Assembly (NCBI RefSeq): GCF_903944925.1
Contig: NZ_CAJATU010000110.1
Location: 111,882 to 175,881 of the forward strand
DNA from: an uncultured Rhodopila sp.
Lineage (GTDB): Bacteria; Pseudomonadota; Alphaproteobacteria; Acetobacterales; Acetobacteraceae
Length of the DNA stretch: 64,000 nucleotides
Reading direction: 5' to 3'
Part shown: positions 25,486 through 33,859 of the stretch, in pieces
Layout of the letters: every line of letters begins with the position of its first letter
Position numbering within the stretch: position 1 is the stretch's first letter
The notes under the pieces: generated by a model
What the model was told of the DNA's origin: nothing
The model's database searches: none
What the model saw: the letters and a program-made list of their open reading frames with translations, nothing else
Made by a program: the position numbers and the translations under genes

Positions 25486-25923
25486 TCATTCTGTGCGCCT
25501 GATCCGACGTGATCGCGCCGCGGTTTCGAGCGAGACAAATCGGCGACGCAGTTCAGCGAAAAAGCGGGGTGGGAGAAACCCGTAGGCGACTGAACTGTCG
25601 TCGCGATCGCCGACTCGGCGAAGATCCGGCCCGGGCCATTCGAAACCATTGCTTTCGGAGAGGATGACCCACGAGCGTTCGGTATCGAGGTCAAGATGGC
25701 GCTTGATCGCTGCGGGCAGTTCCATGGCAGCCTCCGGGTTGTCCGGCGGGCTGTGGGCGACAGGAACAACCTGCACCCGGGTAGCAGCATCGCGATCCCG
25801 GCCCACGATAACGATCGCGCAAGGCCGATCCTTGGTGCCGTCCTCGCGACCCTGACGATGCTCCCGCAGCCACAGATAGGAGTAACGGATGACCAGTCCT
25901 GGCTCAGGCGCGGGTAGCCTCAC
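25486..25923 (-). CDS. PemK/MazF-like growth inhibitor (type II toxin)
   Basis: A 145-residue protein of the alphaproteobacterial PemK-like family: PGLVIRYSYLWLREHRQGRE near the start, DRPCAIVIV, VQVVPVAHSPP, and SWVILSESNGFEWPGPDLR followed by YGFLPPRFF. The family is usually annotated as a plasmid-maintenance or growth-inhibitor toxin and is thought to act as an mRNA endoribonuclease, by relation to MazF. The start is GTG, overlapping the stop of the Phd-type antitoxin gene (GTGA), so the pair is translationally coupled, antitoxin first. Toxicity is inferred from family and gene order. Confidence 0.75.
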   Translation of the reverse strand: MRLPAPEPGLVIRYSYLWLREHRQGREDGTKDRPCAIVIVGRDRDAATRVQVVPVAHSPPDNPEAAMELPAAIKRHLDLDTERSWVILSESNGFEWPGPDLRRVGDRDDSSVAYGFLPPRFFAELRRRFVSLETAARSRRIRRTE

Positions 25924-26201
25924 GGAGTCCAGTCTTTGATCAGATCATCCAGATGCTGGTGCCGCGGGTCCATCTCGCTGCGGCCGATCGCTTCGACGAT
26001 CTCGTCGGGAAGCTCGCCGGCGGCGTAGACCTGACGGTCGCGACGCTTCAGACGCTGATACTCCTCGGCCGAGACCATGACGGTTCGGTCCCGGCCGTTG
26101 CGGGTGACGATGACGGTCTGGTTCAGGGCCAGATCCTGATAGCGACCAACCTCTTTGCCGAATTCGGTCGCGGATACGCGGACGATGTCTGCCATGGCCA
26201 T
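25920..26201 (-). CDS. Phd/YefM-type antitoxin
   Basis: A 93-residue protein with the PhdYeFM N-terminal fold: IVRVSATEFGKEVGRYQDLA followed by VIVTRNGRDRTVMVSAEEYQRL, the DNA-binding and dimer domain. An acidic C-terminal part (residues 58-93) would neutralise the toxin encoded next. It lies upstream of the PemK-like gene with a four-base overlap. Two ATGs (26201 and 26195) are possible; the first has GGAGAG at better distance. The promoter and a palindrome just upstream suggest autoregulation, as is normal for this family. Pairing of a Phd-type antitoxin with a PemK-like toxin is a hybrid combination but not unprecedented. Confidence 0.85.
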   Translation of the reverse strand: MAMADIVRVSATEFGKEVGRYQDLALNQTVIVTRNGRDRTVMVSAEEYQRLKRRDRQVYAAGELPDEIVEAIGRSEMDPRHQHLDDLIKDWTP

Positions 26202-26209
26202 GGCTCTCT

Positions 26210-26250
26210 CCGGATATTCCGGATTATAGCCGAAACCGGCGAGATGGCAA
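26210..26250 (-). promoter_or_regulatory. Promoter and palindromic operator of the toxin-antitoxin operon
   Basis: On the minus strand TTGCCA (26245-26250) and a consensus TATAAT (26223-26228) are 16 bases apart. Immediately downstream, at the expected transcription start, lies an inverted repeat CCGGA-3-TCCGG (26210-26222). This position is suited to binding of the Phd-type antitoxin as repressor. Confidence 0.6.
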
Positions 26251-26323
26251 AGGCAATCGAAAGTTCGGCCGATTGCCCGGAAAGGGCCTTTGTTCTCTTG
26301 TCGGTCCGGATTACAAACAGCGC

Positions 26324-27244
26324 ATGGCCGTTCCTGACTATCAGTCCCTGATGCTACCCGTGCTGGTGATGTCCGCTGCCGGGGAGATGCGCATCGGTGA
26401 TGCCGTCGAGCGTCTGGCCGAACAGCTGCACCTGTCCCCGGATGAGCGAACCCAGCTTTTGCCCTCCGGCAAACAGACCTTGTTTGGCAACCGGGTGCAT
26501 TGGGCCAAGACCTACCTGACCAAGGCGGGCCTGCTGGAAAGCACCCGGCGCGGTCATTTCAGGATTACGGAGCGCGGCCGGCAGGTGGTCGCTGCGCATC
26601 CCGCTCGGATTGATAACGAGTACCTCAACCAGTTCGCCGAGTTCCGGCAGTTCAAGGAGAGATCGGCCGAGGGGGCCGCTCAGGAAGGCGTGCATCCCGC
26701 CGCACCGGTGCTTGTCAGCCATGCGGAGACGCCGGATGAGATCATGCGGGTCGCTCATAGGCAGGTTGAGACGTCGCTCGGGCAGGACCTGCTTGACCGG
26801 GTTCGCGCTGCGCCGCCTGCCTTCTTCGAGCGCCTCATCGTCAACCTGCTTCTGAGCATGGGTTATGGCGGGTCAGCGGCGGATGCGGGTCGCGCGCTCG
26901 GCCGCAGTGGCGACGACGGGGTTGATGGGGTGATTGATCAGGACGCCCTCGGGCTTGATCGCGTCTACATCCAGGCCAAGCGCTACGCCGAGGGAAACAG
27001 CATCGGCGCCGGGGCGATCAGGGATTTCTTCGGCAGCCTCGATCGGCACAAGGCGACGAAGGGCCTGTTCGTGACCACCTCGACCTTCTCATCGTCGGCG
27101 AGGGAGACAGCGGAATTTCTCAGCAAGCGGATTGTTCTGATTGACGGTGAGCACCTCGCCAAGCTGATGATCCGATACAGCGTGGGATGCCGGATTGAGG
27201 AGGTGCTTCACATCAAGAAGGTCGATGAGGACTTTTTTGAATAG
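26324..27244 (+). CDS. mrr: Mrr-type restriction endonuclease
   Basis: A 306-residue protein with the Mrr layout. The N-terminal winged-helix domain (residues 1-90, MAVPDYQSLMLPVLVMSAAG is the family start) is expected to contact DNA. The C-terminal nuclease domain (from about 160: FERLIVNLLLSMGYGG) has the PD-(D/E)XK core GDDGVDGVIDQD … VYIQAKRY, giving Asp and Q-x-K catalytic residues. Mrr enzymes cut DNA carrying foreign adenine or cytosine methylation. No methyltransferase is adjacent, which fits a type IV, methylation-dependent enzyme. The ATG at 26324 is chosen because it gives the conserved N-terminus; the frame is open for 17 more codons upstream. Confidence 0.92.
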   Translation: MAVPDYQSLMLPVLVMSAAGEMRIGDAVERLAEQLHLSPDERTQLLPSGKQTLFGNRVHWAKTYLTKAGLLESTRRGHFRITERGRQVVAAHPARIDNEYLNQFAEFRQFKERSAEGAAQEGVHPAAPVLVSHAETPDEIMRVAHRQVETSLGQDLLDRVRAAPPAFFERLIVNLLLSMGYGGSAADAGRALGRSGDDGVDGVIDQDALGLDRVYIQAKRYAEGNSIGAGAIRDFFGSLDRHKATKGLFVTTSTFSSSARETAEFLSKRIVLIDGEHLAKLMIRYSVGCRIEEVLHIKKVDEDFFE

Positions 27245-27316
27245 CGGAGCGGTGGCGAACCTGTGGCGGAGGGTGAATTCAATCTTGGTAAAGCCTGCTA
27301 TCAAAAACAAAGCTGA

Positions 27317-27361
27317 GGGGAGGCCGGGCGGGAGCCCCCGGATCCGAAAGCTCCCCTTTTT
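27317..27361 (+). terminator. Intrinsic terminator after mrr
   Basis: GGGGAG (27317-27322) pairs with CTCCCC (27351-27356) around an inner GC-rich stem (CCGGG/CCCGG), followed by five T residues. This is the best-formed intrinsic terminator in the window. Confidence 0.75.
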
Positions 27362-27469
27362 CGTCGGTCGGTTTCTGCGTCTCAAAACTTGCATTTCCTC
27401 GGACGCTCGAACCCACCCACACCTCCGCAACCATGCTAACGCCGCAAAGCGAGAAAGTATAACAAGTTG

Positions 27470-28339
27470 ATGCCTCACCGATCAATTATTGGCCCTTGGA
27501 GCCAGAAGCTACTGTTGGTCGTCGGCGTTGCCGTTGGTGCAGCCGCGCCCGTCGCGGAACACAAATCCCCGCAACCACCCCGGAATGAAGCCACTCAACT
27601 CCAGCAACAGCCCACTTCCGATCAGCGCGGTACCGAACAATCGCCATTCATCATCCAAATACTGCCTCCGGTCAAGGCACTCGACAAAGTCGGTTCCGCT
27701 AAAGACAATGCCGCCAAGCACGAGCCGTCAAATAAGTGGTGGTTCTATGAATTGGGAACGGGCGACGAGATCGCCTCTATCGCCACGCTAGTTGGCCTCC
27801 TCCAATTCGCTGCACTTGTCGCTACCTACTGGGTAATGAGACGTGCTGCTAGGCAACAATTGAGAGCCTATATCTCCGGCCTCCCGGATTTTGTTTCGAG
27901 CTTCGACGAAACTCATCGGCCGCGCGCGTCTTATACGTTGAGAAATGTGGGGCAGACACCCGCTTTCGAATTGGTTCATCGCAGCGGCATCGCGGCCTTC
28001 CCCTACCCGCTCCCATTAAGCTTTAAGTTGCCGCCGATTACTAATCCGATGACCGCGCCCATTGTTCTCTTTTCTAACATCCCACTTAACGGATATACGG
28101 AAAAAGGGACGCCTTTCTCCGATATTGAGCTTGCCGGTATTCGAAGCGGGCTGATGCGTGTCTATATCTTCGGAGAGATTCGATACCGAGATGTCTTCCA
28201 TAAACGACGCTGGACAACCTTTTGCTCAAGTGTTCAAGTAAGAGACGAAGCTACACTGATGAAGTTGACCTCAAACAGTAGCGAAACGTTCGAGAATATT
28301 GTTTTCGAGGCTGCCGCCGTAGGGAACGACGCCCGCTAA
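27470..28339 (+). CDS. Unknown protein with N-terminal signal and one central membrane helix
   Basis: A 289-residue protein I cannot place in a named family. Visible features are a hydrophobic N-terminus (LLLVVGVAVGAAAP), a proline/glutamine-rich linker to about residue 95, a membrane helix at about 103-122 (IATLVGLLQFAALVATYWVM), and a cytoplasmic-looking RRAARQQLRAY. The rest is a beta-rich C-terminal domain with SYTLRNVGQTPAFELVHR and VYIFGEIRYRDVFHKRRWT. This C-terminal pattern is shared by many unnamed membrane proteins in Rhizobiales and relatives. To the eye the gene is less GC-rich than its neighbours, and it follows mrr and a toxin-antitoxin pair, so it may have been acquired. A TTG three bases before the ATG is an alternative start. 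Confidence 0.75.
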   Translation: MPHRSIIGPWSQKLLLVVGVAVGAAAPVAEHKSPQPPRNEATQLQQQPTSDQRGTEQSPFIIQILPPVKALDKVGSAKDNAAKHEPSNKWWFYELGTGDEIASIATLVGLLQFAALVATYWVMRRAARQQLRAYISGLPDFVSSFDETHRPRASYTLRNVGQTPAFELVHRSGIAAFPYPLPLSFKLPPITNPMTAPIVLFSNIPLNGYTEKGTPFSDIELAGIRSGLMRVYIFGEIRYRDVFHKRRWTTFCSSVQVRDEATLMKLTSNSSETFENIVFEAAAVGNDAR

Positions 28340-28553
28340 TGTCACCCCATTACTGGTGGGTGGTGAGACTGGCGTTACGCACTGCGCACTGGTGGCTAAC
28401 CTTGGTCATGGCAAAGCCGCACAGGCGGCATGGTAACTCCCCGCCGGCTACTTGATGAGGACGATTGCCGCCGGCCGACAGCGGCAGTCCGGAAATTGCT
28501 CGTCAACCGGCACTTGGCCGGCGTGATGAAGCTATTGAATTTCCAAGCCCCCC

Positions 28554-29026
28554 TCACCCCCGCTTCCCCAAATTCTCCAACAGCGGCACCGCCCCGGCCA
28601 ACTCGTGCCGCCGCTCCCGCAGCAGCTTCTCCCCACCCACGGCGTAAACCGCCACCGCCGACAGAATATCCCGCAGCCGCCCCGGCGCGCTCGCATCGAA
28701 CGGCAGCACGCACCCGCCCGTGCGCTTCGCCAGATTCCGGAACACCTCCGCATCCCGCCGAGCCGCCGGTTCCGCAGTATCATGCAGGACGATCAGCTTG
28801 ATCCCGGCCACACTCATCGCGTCCGCCAGCCGGTGGGCCTGCATCACGCGCTCCTCGAACACCTCCCCGACATAAACCACCACCCGCACCCCCGCCTGCT
28901 TCCCGCTCGCCGACAGGATCGGCAGCAGCCGCGTGTGCCCGGAGATACACTCCACCCCCGCCGCCCGGTCGCGCAGCGTGTTGGTATCGCTGGTGAACCC
29001 GGTGAACGTATGCACCCGCCCGCCGC
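28554..29026 (-). pseudogene. Truncated copy of the VWA-domain gene
   Basis: The C-terminal ~155 codons of the gene at 30002-30808 are repeated here almost unchanged (HTFTGFT…NTLRDRAAGVECISGHTRLL … LLENLGKRG). Similarity stops abruptly at 29026, where this copy turns into unrelated sequence, so the N-terminal half with the MIDAS motif is missing and no proper start remains. The few differences are scattered, implying a fairly old partial duplication. The NYN-domain gene sits between the two copies. Confidence 0.75.
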
Positions 29027-29131
29027 AAGGAGCGAACGGCTGACCGATAGATAAGCGATTGACCTTGAATCAATCCGCCGAACGGCGTATCTCCAACTCA
29101 TAACCCACCTGCGGCGTGCCGTAGGCCCAAA

Positions 29132-29160
29132 GGCCGTTTCGGACGTAAGTCCGAGCGGCC
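29132..29160 (+). promoter_or_regulatory. Strong hairpin before the NYN gene
   Basis: GGCCG..TCGGAC and GTCCGA.CGGCC form a nearly complete stem with a GTAA tetraloop, ending 22 bases before the GTG start and followed by TTCTGCTT. It could be a terminator or attenuator in the leader of the NYN gene. Confidence 0.4.
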
Positions 29161-29182
29161 TTCTGCTTATCCGGACCCCTTC

Positions 29183-29842
29183 GTGGCACGCACCATCGTC
29201 TATATTGACGGCTTCAACCTCTACTACCGGGCGCTCAAGGGCACGCCGCACAAGTGGCTCGACATCGAGGCCATGAGCCGTGCCGCCCTGCCCAAAACCT
29301 GCATCATCGAGCGGGTGAACTATTACACCGCGCACATTTCCGGCCGCGTCGATCCGGAATCGCCGCGCCGGCAGCATGCATACCTGAGGGCAATCGCCAC
29401 CCTGCCGGCGGTCGTCATCCATTATGGGAATTTTCTCGTCAGCCAGAAATGGGCCGGGCTCGTGCAGCCGCCGGATTTCCGGCCTCAAACCGCTCTGCCG
29501 CCGGGCGCCGTGCCGCAAGTTGCCTATGTGTGGAAAACAGAAGAGAAGGGGTCGGATGTGAACCTTGGCGTCCATCTCGTGCGCGATGCCTGCAAGGGCG
29601 GCTTTGATCTTGCCGCCGTGCTGACGAACGACACCGACCTCGTCGAGCCGATCCGGATCGTCACGCGGGAACTTGGCCTTCCGGTCACGTTGCTGACGCC
29701 GGTCGCAAAGCCGGCGACCTCGCTGGCCAGGGTGGCAACCGCGGTTCGCCATATCCAGCCCTATGTCGGTCCGTGCCAGTTGCCCGTCCAAATCCCGGTT
29801 CCGGGAAAAAAGCCCATCGGCAAACCTGTCGAGTGGGCATGA
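29183..29842 (+). CDS. NYN-domain (PIN-like) RNase family protein
   Basis: A 219-residue protein with the NYN/LabA fold of the PIN-like superfamily. The start TIVYIDGFNLYYRALKGTPH carries the first catalytic aspartate and the conserved asparagine; further conserved acidic positions appear in EEKGSDVNLGVHLVRDA and in FDLAAVLTNDTDLVEPIRI. NYN proteins are predicted or proven metal-dependent ribonucleases; the target here is unknown. Start GTG at 29183. The gene is flanked by a truncated and a full copy of a VWA gene on the opposite strand. Confidence 0.85.
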   Translation: MARTIVYIDGFNLYYRALKGTPHKWLDIEAMSRAALPKTCIIERVNYYTAHISGRVDPESPRRQHAYLRAIATLPAVVIHYGNFLVSQKWAGLVQPPDFRPQTALPPGAVPQVAYVWKTEEKGSDVNLGVHLVRDACKGGFDLAAVLTNDTDLVEPIRIVTRELGLPVTLLTPVAKPATSLARVATAVRHIQPYVGPCQLPVQIPVPGKKPIGKPVEWA

Positions 29843-29954
29843 TGTGAGGCTCCCGGTTATCCGTCGTCCTTGCCATGCCCGGAACCCCAATCGCCATCAG
29901 AACTTCGGCCCGCTGTTCCGTTACAGCGCCAGCCGGCCCTTGCCCTTACCTGTA

Positions 29955-29990
29955 GAAGGCGTGGATTCCGACCTGCGTCGGCATGACGGA
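29955..29990. repeat. Half copy of the dispersed palindromic element
   Basis: GAAGGCGTGGATTCCGACCT followed by GCGTCGGCATGACGG corresponds to the right arm of the paired elements, with its own hairpin (CCGAC/GTCGG). The left arm is missing. It lies in the short gap between the NYN gene and the end of the VWA gene. Confidence 0.6.
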
Positions 29991-30001
29991 GGCGCTACCT
30001 T

Positions 30002-30808
30002 TCACCCCCGCTTCCCCAAATTCTCCAACAGCGCCACCGCCCCCGGCAACTCGTGCCGCCGCTCCCGCAGCAGCTTCTCCCCGCCCACAGCGTAAACCGC
30101 CACCGCCGACAGAATGTCCCGCAGCCGCCCCGGAGCACTCGCATCGAACGGCAGCACGCACCCGCCCGTGCGCTTCGCCAGATCCCAGAACACCTCCGCA
30201 TCCCGCCGAGCCGCGGGATCCGCCGTATCATGCAAGACGATCAGCTTCGTGCCCGCCACACCCATCGCGTCCGCCAGCCGGCGGCCCTGAGACACGCTCT
30301 CTTCGAACACGTCCCCCACATAAACCACCACCCGCACCCCCGCCTGTTTCCCGCTCGCCGACAGGATCGGCAGCAGCCGCGTGTGCCCGGAGATGCACTC
30401 CACCCCCGCCGCCCGGTCGCGCAGCGTATTCGCATCGTTAGTGAACCCGGTGAACGTATGCACCCGCCCGCCGCCATGCACCGCCAGTGCCACGTCCAGC
30501 TCCCCCGGCAGCGCCTTCACCAGAGCGTCCGTCACCCGCCGCGCAGCCGCCCAGGCCGGCTCCCGTGACGCGGTCGCATCCACCGCGAAGACCAGCCGGG
30601 GCCGCTTCGGCGTCACCACCTCCACCGGCGGTTCGGCGTGCCTCACCGCCAGCAGAGCCGAGGCCGCATCCGCCGCCGCCGTCACCGCCGTCGCGACGGA
30701 CCGCAGCCGGGCCAGCATGCCGCCGCCCGATACCCGGGCAACCGGTCCCCCCGGAGAAACACCAGCGTCGTCGTCAGGAACCAGCACAAAATTCGGCTTG
30801 TCGGTCAT
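30002..30808 (-). CDS. VWA-domain protein
   Basis: A 268-residue cytoplasmic protein. An N-terminal ~70-residue region (VLVPDDDAGVSPGGP) leads into a von Willebrand factor A fold starting RLVFAVDATASREPAW. There DATAS represents the metal-binding DxSxS motif with the second position as Thr/Ala-Ser. Later parts are DVALAVHGGGRVHTFTGF, VRVVVYVGDVFEE and GTKLIVLHDT. VWA proteins of this length usually act as assembly or chaperone partners; none can be named. ATG follows GGGAGG. It begins 25 bases after the amn stop on the same strand, so the two may be co-transcribed. A truncated duplicate lies 1.4 kb downstream. Confidence 0.75.
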   Translation of the reverse strand: MTDKPNFVLVPDDDAGVSPGGPVARVSGGGMLARLRSVATAVTAAADAASALLAVRHAEPPVEVVTPKRPRLVFAVDATASREPAWAAARRVTDALVKALPGELDVALAVHGGGRVHTFTGFTNDANTLRDRAAGVECISGHTRLLPILSASGKQAGVRVVVYVGDVFEESVSQGRRLADAMGVAGTKLIVLHDTADPAARRDAEVFWDLAKRTGGCVLPFDASAPGRLRDILSAVAVYAVGGEKLLRERRHELPGAVALLENLGKRG

Positions 30809-30833
30809 TGCGGCCTCCCAATGCCCAATCCTG

Positions 30834-32303
30834 CTAGCGGAAGGGCGGCTCGTCAAAGCTGCGCAGTTTCCGGGAATGCAGCGCCCCCAAATCCCCGCGC
30901 AGCAGATCCAACGCGGCAATGCCGATGCGCAGATGCTCGCCGACAGCGCGCTGATAGAACGCGCTGGCCATGCCGGGCAGCTTGATCTCGCCATGCAGCG
31001 GCTTGTCCGACACGCACAGCAGCGTGCCATATGGCACCCGCAGCCGGTAGCCCTGAGCCGCCAGCGTGCCGCTCTCCATATCCACCGCAATCGCGCGGGA
31101 CAGGTTGATCCGCCGCCGCTCCTGCGACCAGCGCAGTTCCCAGTTGCGGTCGTCGTACGACACCACGGTGCCGGTGCGCAGCCGCTGCTTCAGCGCGTCA
31201 CCGCGCTCCCCGGTCACGCACGCCGCCGCCTCCTGCAACGCCACCTGCACCTCCGCCAGCGCCGGTATCGGCACTTCCGGCGGCACCAGGTCATCCAGGA
31301 TGCGGTCGCGCCGCAGATAGCCATGCGCCAGCACATAGTCGCCGATGGCTTGAGACTGCCGAAGTCCGCCGCAATGGCCGACCATCAGCCAGCAATGCGG
31401 GCGAAGGACGGCGAGGTGGTCGGTTATGTTCTTGGCGTTGGACGGCCCGACGCCGATGTTGACGATGCTCACGCCGCCCTGGCCGTCGCTGCGCGCCAAA
31501 TGATACGCCGGCATCTGGAAGCGGAACCACGGCGCCGCGGCGATCCGCTCCGCCGCCTCGGCCAGATCGTCGCCCCGCGCCGCCACCACGCCCCCCGGCG
31601 CGATCAGGCGGTCGTACGGAGAACCGGGGTCAGCCAGTTCGTCCAGCCCCCAGCGCACGAACTGATCGACATAGCGCTGGTAGTTGGTCAGCAGGATCCA
31701 CGGCTGGATGCAGCGCCAGTCGGTGCCGGTGTAGTGCTGCAACCGCCCCAGCGAGTAATCCACGCGCAGCGCATCGAACAGCGCCAGCGGCCGAGGCTCG
31801 CCGTCCTCGAACGCCCACAGCCCGTCCGCCACCTCGTCGCCAACGGCCGACAGCAGCGGCGTCGGGAAATACCGCGCCAGTTCGACCGGCGTGACGACGC
31901 CGCCGGCCAGCTCATCGCCGCGGTCGAGCACGTACGGGTAGGGCATCTCCTGCCCGCTGTGGCCCACGGCGAGCGACGCGCCGTATTCCGCGACCAGCGG
32001 CTCCAGTTGTTCCAGCAGGTAGCGGCGGAAGAAGCAGGGGTGGGTCACCGTCGTGGCGTAGACCCCCGGCATCTGGATCTTCCCCCAGGCGCGGCGGTTG
32101 ATCGGTATCGGCCCGTTCGGCTCACAGACCAGGCGGAGTTCGGGATAGCGGAAGCGGCTGCGCTCCCCGGCGTCGGGTGGTTCGCCGCCGGCGGCAAAGC
32201 GCGCCAGGGCGTTGCGCTGCGCCTGCACCGCCTCGGCGTGCATCGCCTCCAGCCGAACGACGGCCTGGTCGGGCGAAAGGGCGGCGTGGTGTCCATCAGG
32301 CAT
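30834..32303 (-). CDS. amn: AMP nucleosidase
   Basis: A 489-residue cytoplasmic enzyme that hydrolyses AMP to adenine and ribose 5-phosphate in purine salvage. Length and order match the family. The N-terminal AMNp domain spans residues 10-170 (RYPELRLVCEPNGPIPINRR and GVYATTVTHPCFFRRYLLEQ). The C-terminal nucleoside-phosphorylase-like domain has VSIVNIGVGPSNAKNITDHL, LMVGHCGGLR and AIAVDMESGTLAAQGYR. The ATG at 32303 follows GGAGG at a slightly long distance; a GTG at 32321 with AAGGG is possible. It is divergent from the redox operon and followed closely by the VWA gene. Confidence 0.95.
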   Translation of the reverse strand: MPDGHHAALSPDQAVVRLEAMHAEAVQAQRNALARFAAGGEPPDAGERSRFRYPELRLVCEPNGPIPINRRAWGKIQMPGVYATTVTHPCFFRRYLLEQLEPLVAEYGASLAVGHSGQEMPYPYVLDRGDELAGGVVTPVELARYFPTPLLSAVGDEVADGLWAFEDGEPRPLALFDALRVDYSLGRLQHYTGTDWRCIQPWILLTNYQRYVDQFVRWGLDELADPGSPYDRLIAPGGVVAARGDDLAEAAERIAAAPWFRFQMPAYHLARSDGQGGVSIVNIGVGPSNAKNITDHLAVLRPHCWLMVGHCGGLRQSQAIGDYVLAHGYLRRDRILDDLVPPEVPIPALAEVQVALQEAAACVTGERGDALKQRLRTGTVVSYDDRNWELRWSQERRRINLSRAIAVDMESGTLAAQGYRLRVPYGTLLCVSDKPLHGEIKLPGMASAFYQRAVGEHLRIGIAALDLLRGDLGALHSRKLRSFDEPPFR

Positions 32304-32393
32304 AGGCGGCAGATCCTCCACAGGGAACCCTTAACTTGGCGAACGAATCACCCAGATCAAAGCAAATCGATCTTGGGGGAGGAGAAACGCCCG

Positions 32394-33008
32394 ATGTCCA
32401 ATTATGGTTTGGCGAAGCTGCTGGCGGGCGGTGCGGCGCTTACGGCCTGGGCGGCGGTCGCCGTCGCGGATGCGCCGCCGCGGCATATCCGCGGCACGAT
32501 CGCGTCCGTGCAGGAGCACATGGTTGCGGTAACCACGGCGCGCGGCGCTACCGACGATATCACGCTCGCCGATGACGCAAAGGTGTTCACGGTCAGCCCG
32601 GCGACCATCAGCGCCATCAAGGACGGCAAGTTCGTCGGCATCACCTCGGTCGAGAAGGGCGGCAGGGCGGTCGCGGTCGAGGTGCATGTGTTCGACGAAT
32701 CGCTGCGCGGCTTGGGGGAGGGGCATTATCCCTGGGACCTCGGGTCCGGTCCGAATATGATGACCAACGCCAATATCGCCAGGGTCGAATCCGTCGGCGG
32801 CGATCGGGTGCTAAAGCTGGACTACAAAGGCGGCACGCAGGAGATAGCGGTTCCGCCGGACGCGACGGTGGTGGAGTTCACCCCGGGGACGCCGGATGAA
32901 CTCAAGCCGGGCGCCAAGGCGTTTGTGATCGCCCGGGCGCAGCCGGACGGGAAGATGGTGGCGGGCGCGATTGTCGTGGGAAAGGATGGCTTGAAGCCGC
33001 CGATGTGA
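32394..33008 (+). CDS. Periplasmic DUF5666-like protein of a redox operon
   Basis: A 204-residue exported protein: signal peptide in residues 1-25 (LLAGGAALTAWAAVAVADAP), then two small beta-barrel-like repeats, RGTIASVQEHMVAVTTARG and ARVESVGGDRVLKLDYKGG, of the DUF5666 type. Strong GGAGGAG ribosome-binding site before the ATG. Its stop codon overlaps the next start (TGATG). The three genes 32394-34607 form one operon with a b-type cytochrome and a molybdopterin oxidoreductase, so this protein probably serves them in the periplasm; its exact role is unknown. Confidence 0.8.
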   Translation: MSNYGLAKLLAGGAALTAWAAVAVADAPPRHIRGTIASVQEHMVAVTTARGATDDITLADDAKVFTVSPATISAIKDGKFVGITSVEKGGRAVAVEVHVFDESLRGLGEGHYPWDLGSGPNMMTNANIARVESVGGDRVLKLDYKGGTQEIAVPPDATVVEFTPGTPDELKPGAKAFVIARAQPDGKMVAGAIVVGKDGLKPPM

Positions 33009-33859
33009 TGAGCCAAACACGACCCCTCGTGCAAACCCGCACAGCGCCGGTGCTGATCTACCGGCACTCGGTTATCGTGCGGATTACCCATTGGATCAAT
33101 GTGCTGTGCCTGGCCATCCTGCTCATGAGCGGCCTGCAGATCTTCAACGCCCACCCGGCGCTCTACTGGGGCAATATTTCGGACTTCGACCACCCGGCGG
33201 TTTCGCTGGCCGCGGTGCAGCCGCAAAACGGTCCGCCGCGCGGGATCACCACCGTGTTCGGGCATCGCTTCGACACCACGGGCGTCCTCGGCCTGTCGCG
33301 CGACGCGGCCGGTCAGCCCCGGGAACGCGGCTTCCCGGCCTGGGCGACGCTGCCCGGCGAGCAATCACTGGCAGGCGGGCGCCTCTGGCACTTCTTCTTC
33401 GCCTGGCTGTTCGTCATCAACGGCTCGATCTACCTGCTGGCGGGGATACTGCGCGGCCACGTCCGGCGTGATCTGCTGCCCGGGCGGGACCAGCTTCGCC
33501 ATATCGGCCAGACCGCTTGGGATCATCTGCTGTTCCGCTTTCCCAAAGGCGAGGCGGCCCGCCGCTACAACGTGCTGCAAAAGCTCGCCTACCTGAGCGT
33601 GATCTTCGGCTTCCTGCCGTTCATGCTGTTGACCGGCCTGACGATGTCGCCGCGCATGGATGCCGCCTGGCCGCAACTGCTGCTGCTGTTCGGCGGCCGC
33701 CAGTCGGCGCGCACCATCCACTTCATCCTCGCCTGGTCGCTGGTCGCCTTCGTCCTGGTTCACGTCTTCATGGTCCTGGTCTCCGGCGTCCGGAACAATC
33801 TGCGATCGATGGTGACCGGCCGCTACGCAATCGAGGAGTCGCGCGATGCCGCCGAATGA
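33008..33859 (+). CDS. Cytochrome b561-family membrane protein
   Basis: A 283-residue integral membrane protein with four main hydrophobic helices and the histidines expected for heme b ligation: YRHSVIVRITHWINVLCLAI, LWHFFFAWLFVINGSIYLLA, a helix around LSVIFGFLPFMLLTGLTMSP, and RTIHFILAWSLVAFVLVHVF. A long periplasmic loop separates helices 1 and 2. Relatives carry electrons between the quinone pool and periplasmic enzymes; here the obvious partner is the molybdopterin protein encoded next, whose start lies 14 bases inside this gene. ATG at 33008 overlaps the previous stop. Confidence 0.88.
   Translation: MSQTRPLVQTRTAPVLIYRHSVIVRITHWINVLCLAILLMSGLQIFNAHPALYWGNISDFDHPAVSLAAVQPQNGPPRGITTVFGHRFDTTGVLGLSRDAAGQPRERGFPAWATLPGEQSLAGGRLWHFFFAWLFVINGSIYLLAGILRGHVRRDLLPGRDQLRHIGQTAWDHLLFRFPKGEAARRYNVLQKLAYLSVIFGFLPFMLLTGLTMSPRMDAAWPQLLLLFGGRQSARTIHFILAWSLVAFVLVHVFMVLVSGVRNNLRSMVTGRYAIEESRDAAE

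Noticed and set aside
30381..32393. Very long plus-strand frame leading into the DUF5666-like gene
   Set aside because: It is antisense to amn and the VWA gene; the real start at 32394 has a strong ribosome-binding site and a signal peptide directly after it.
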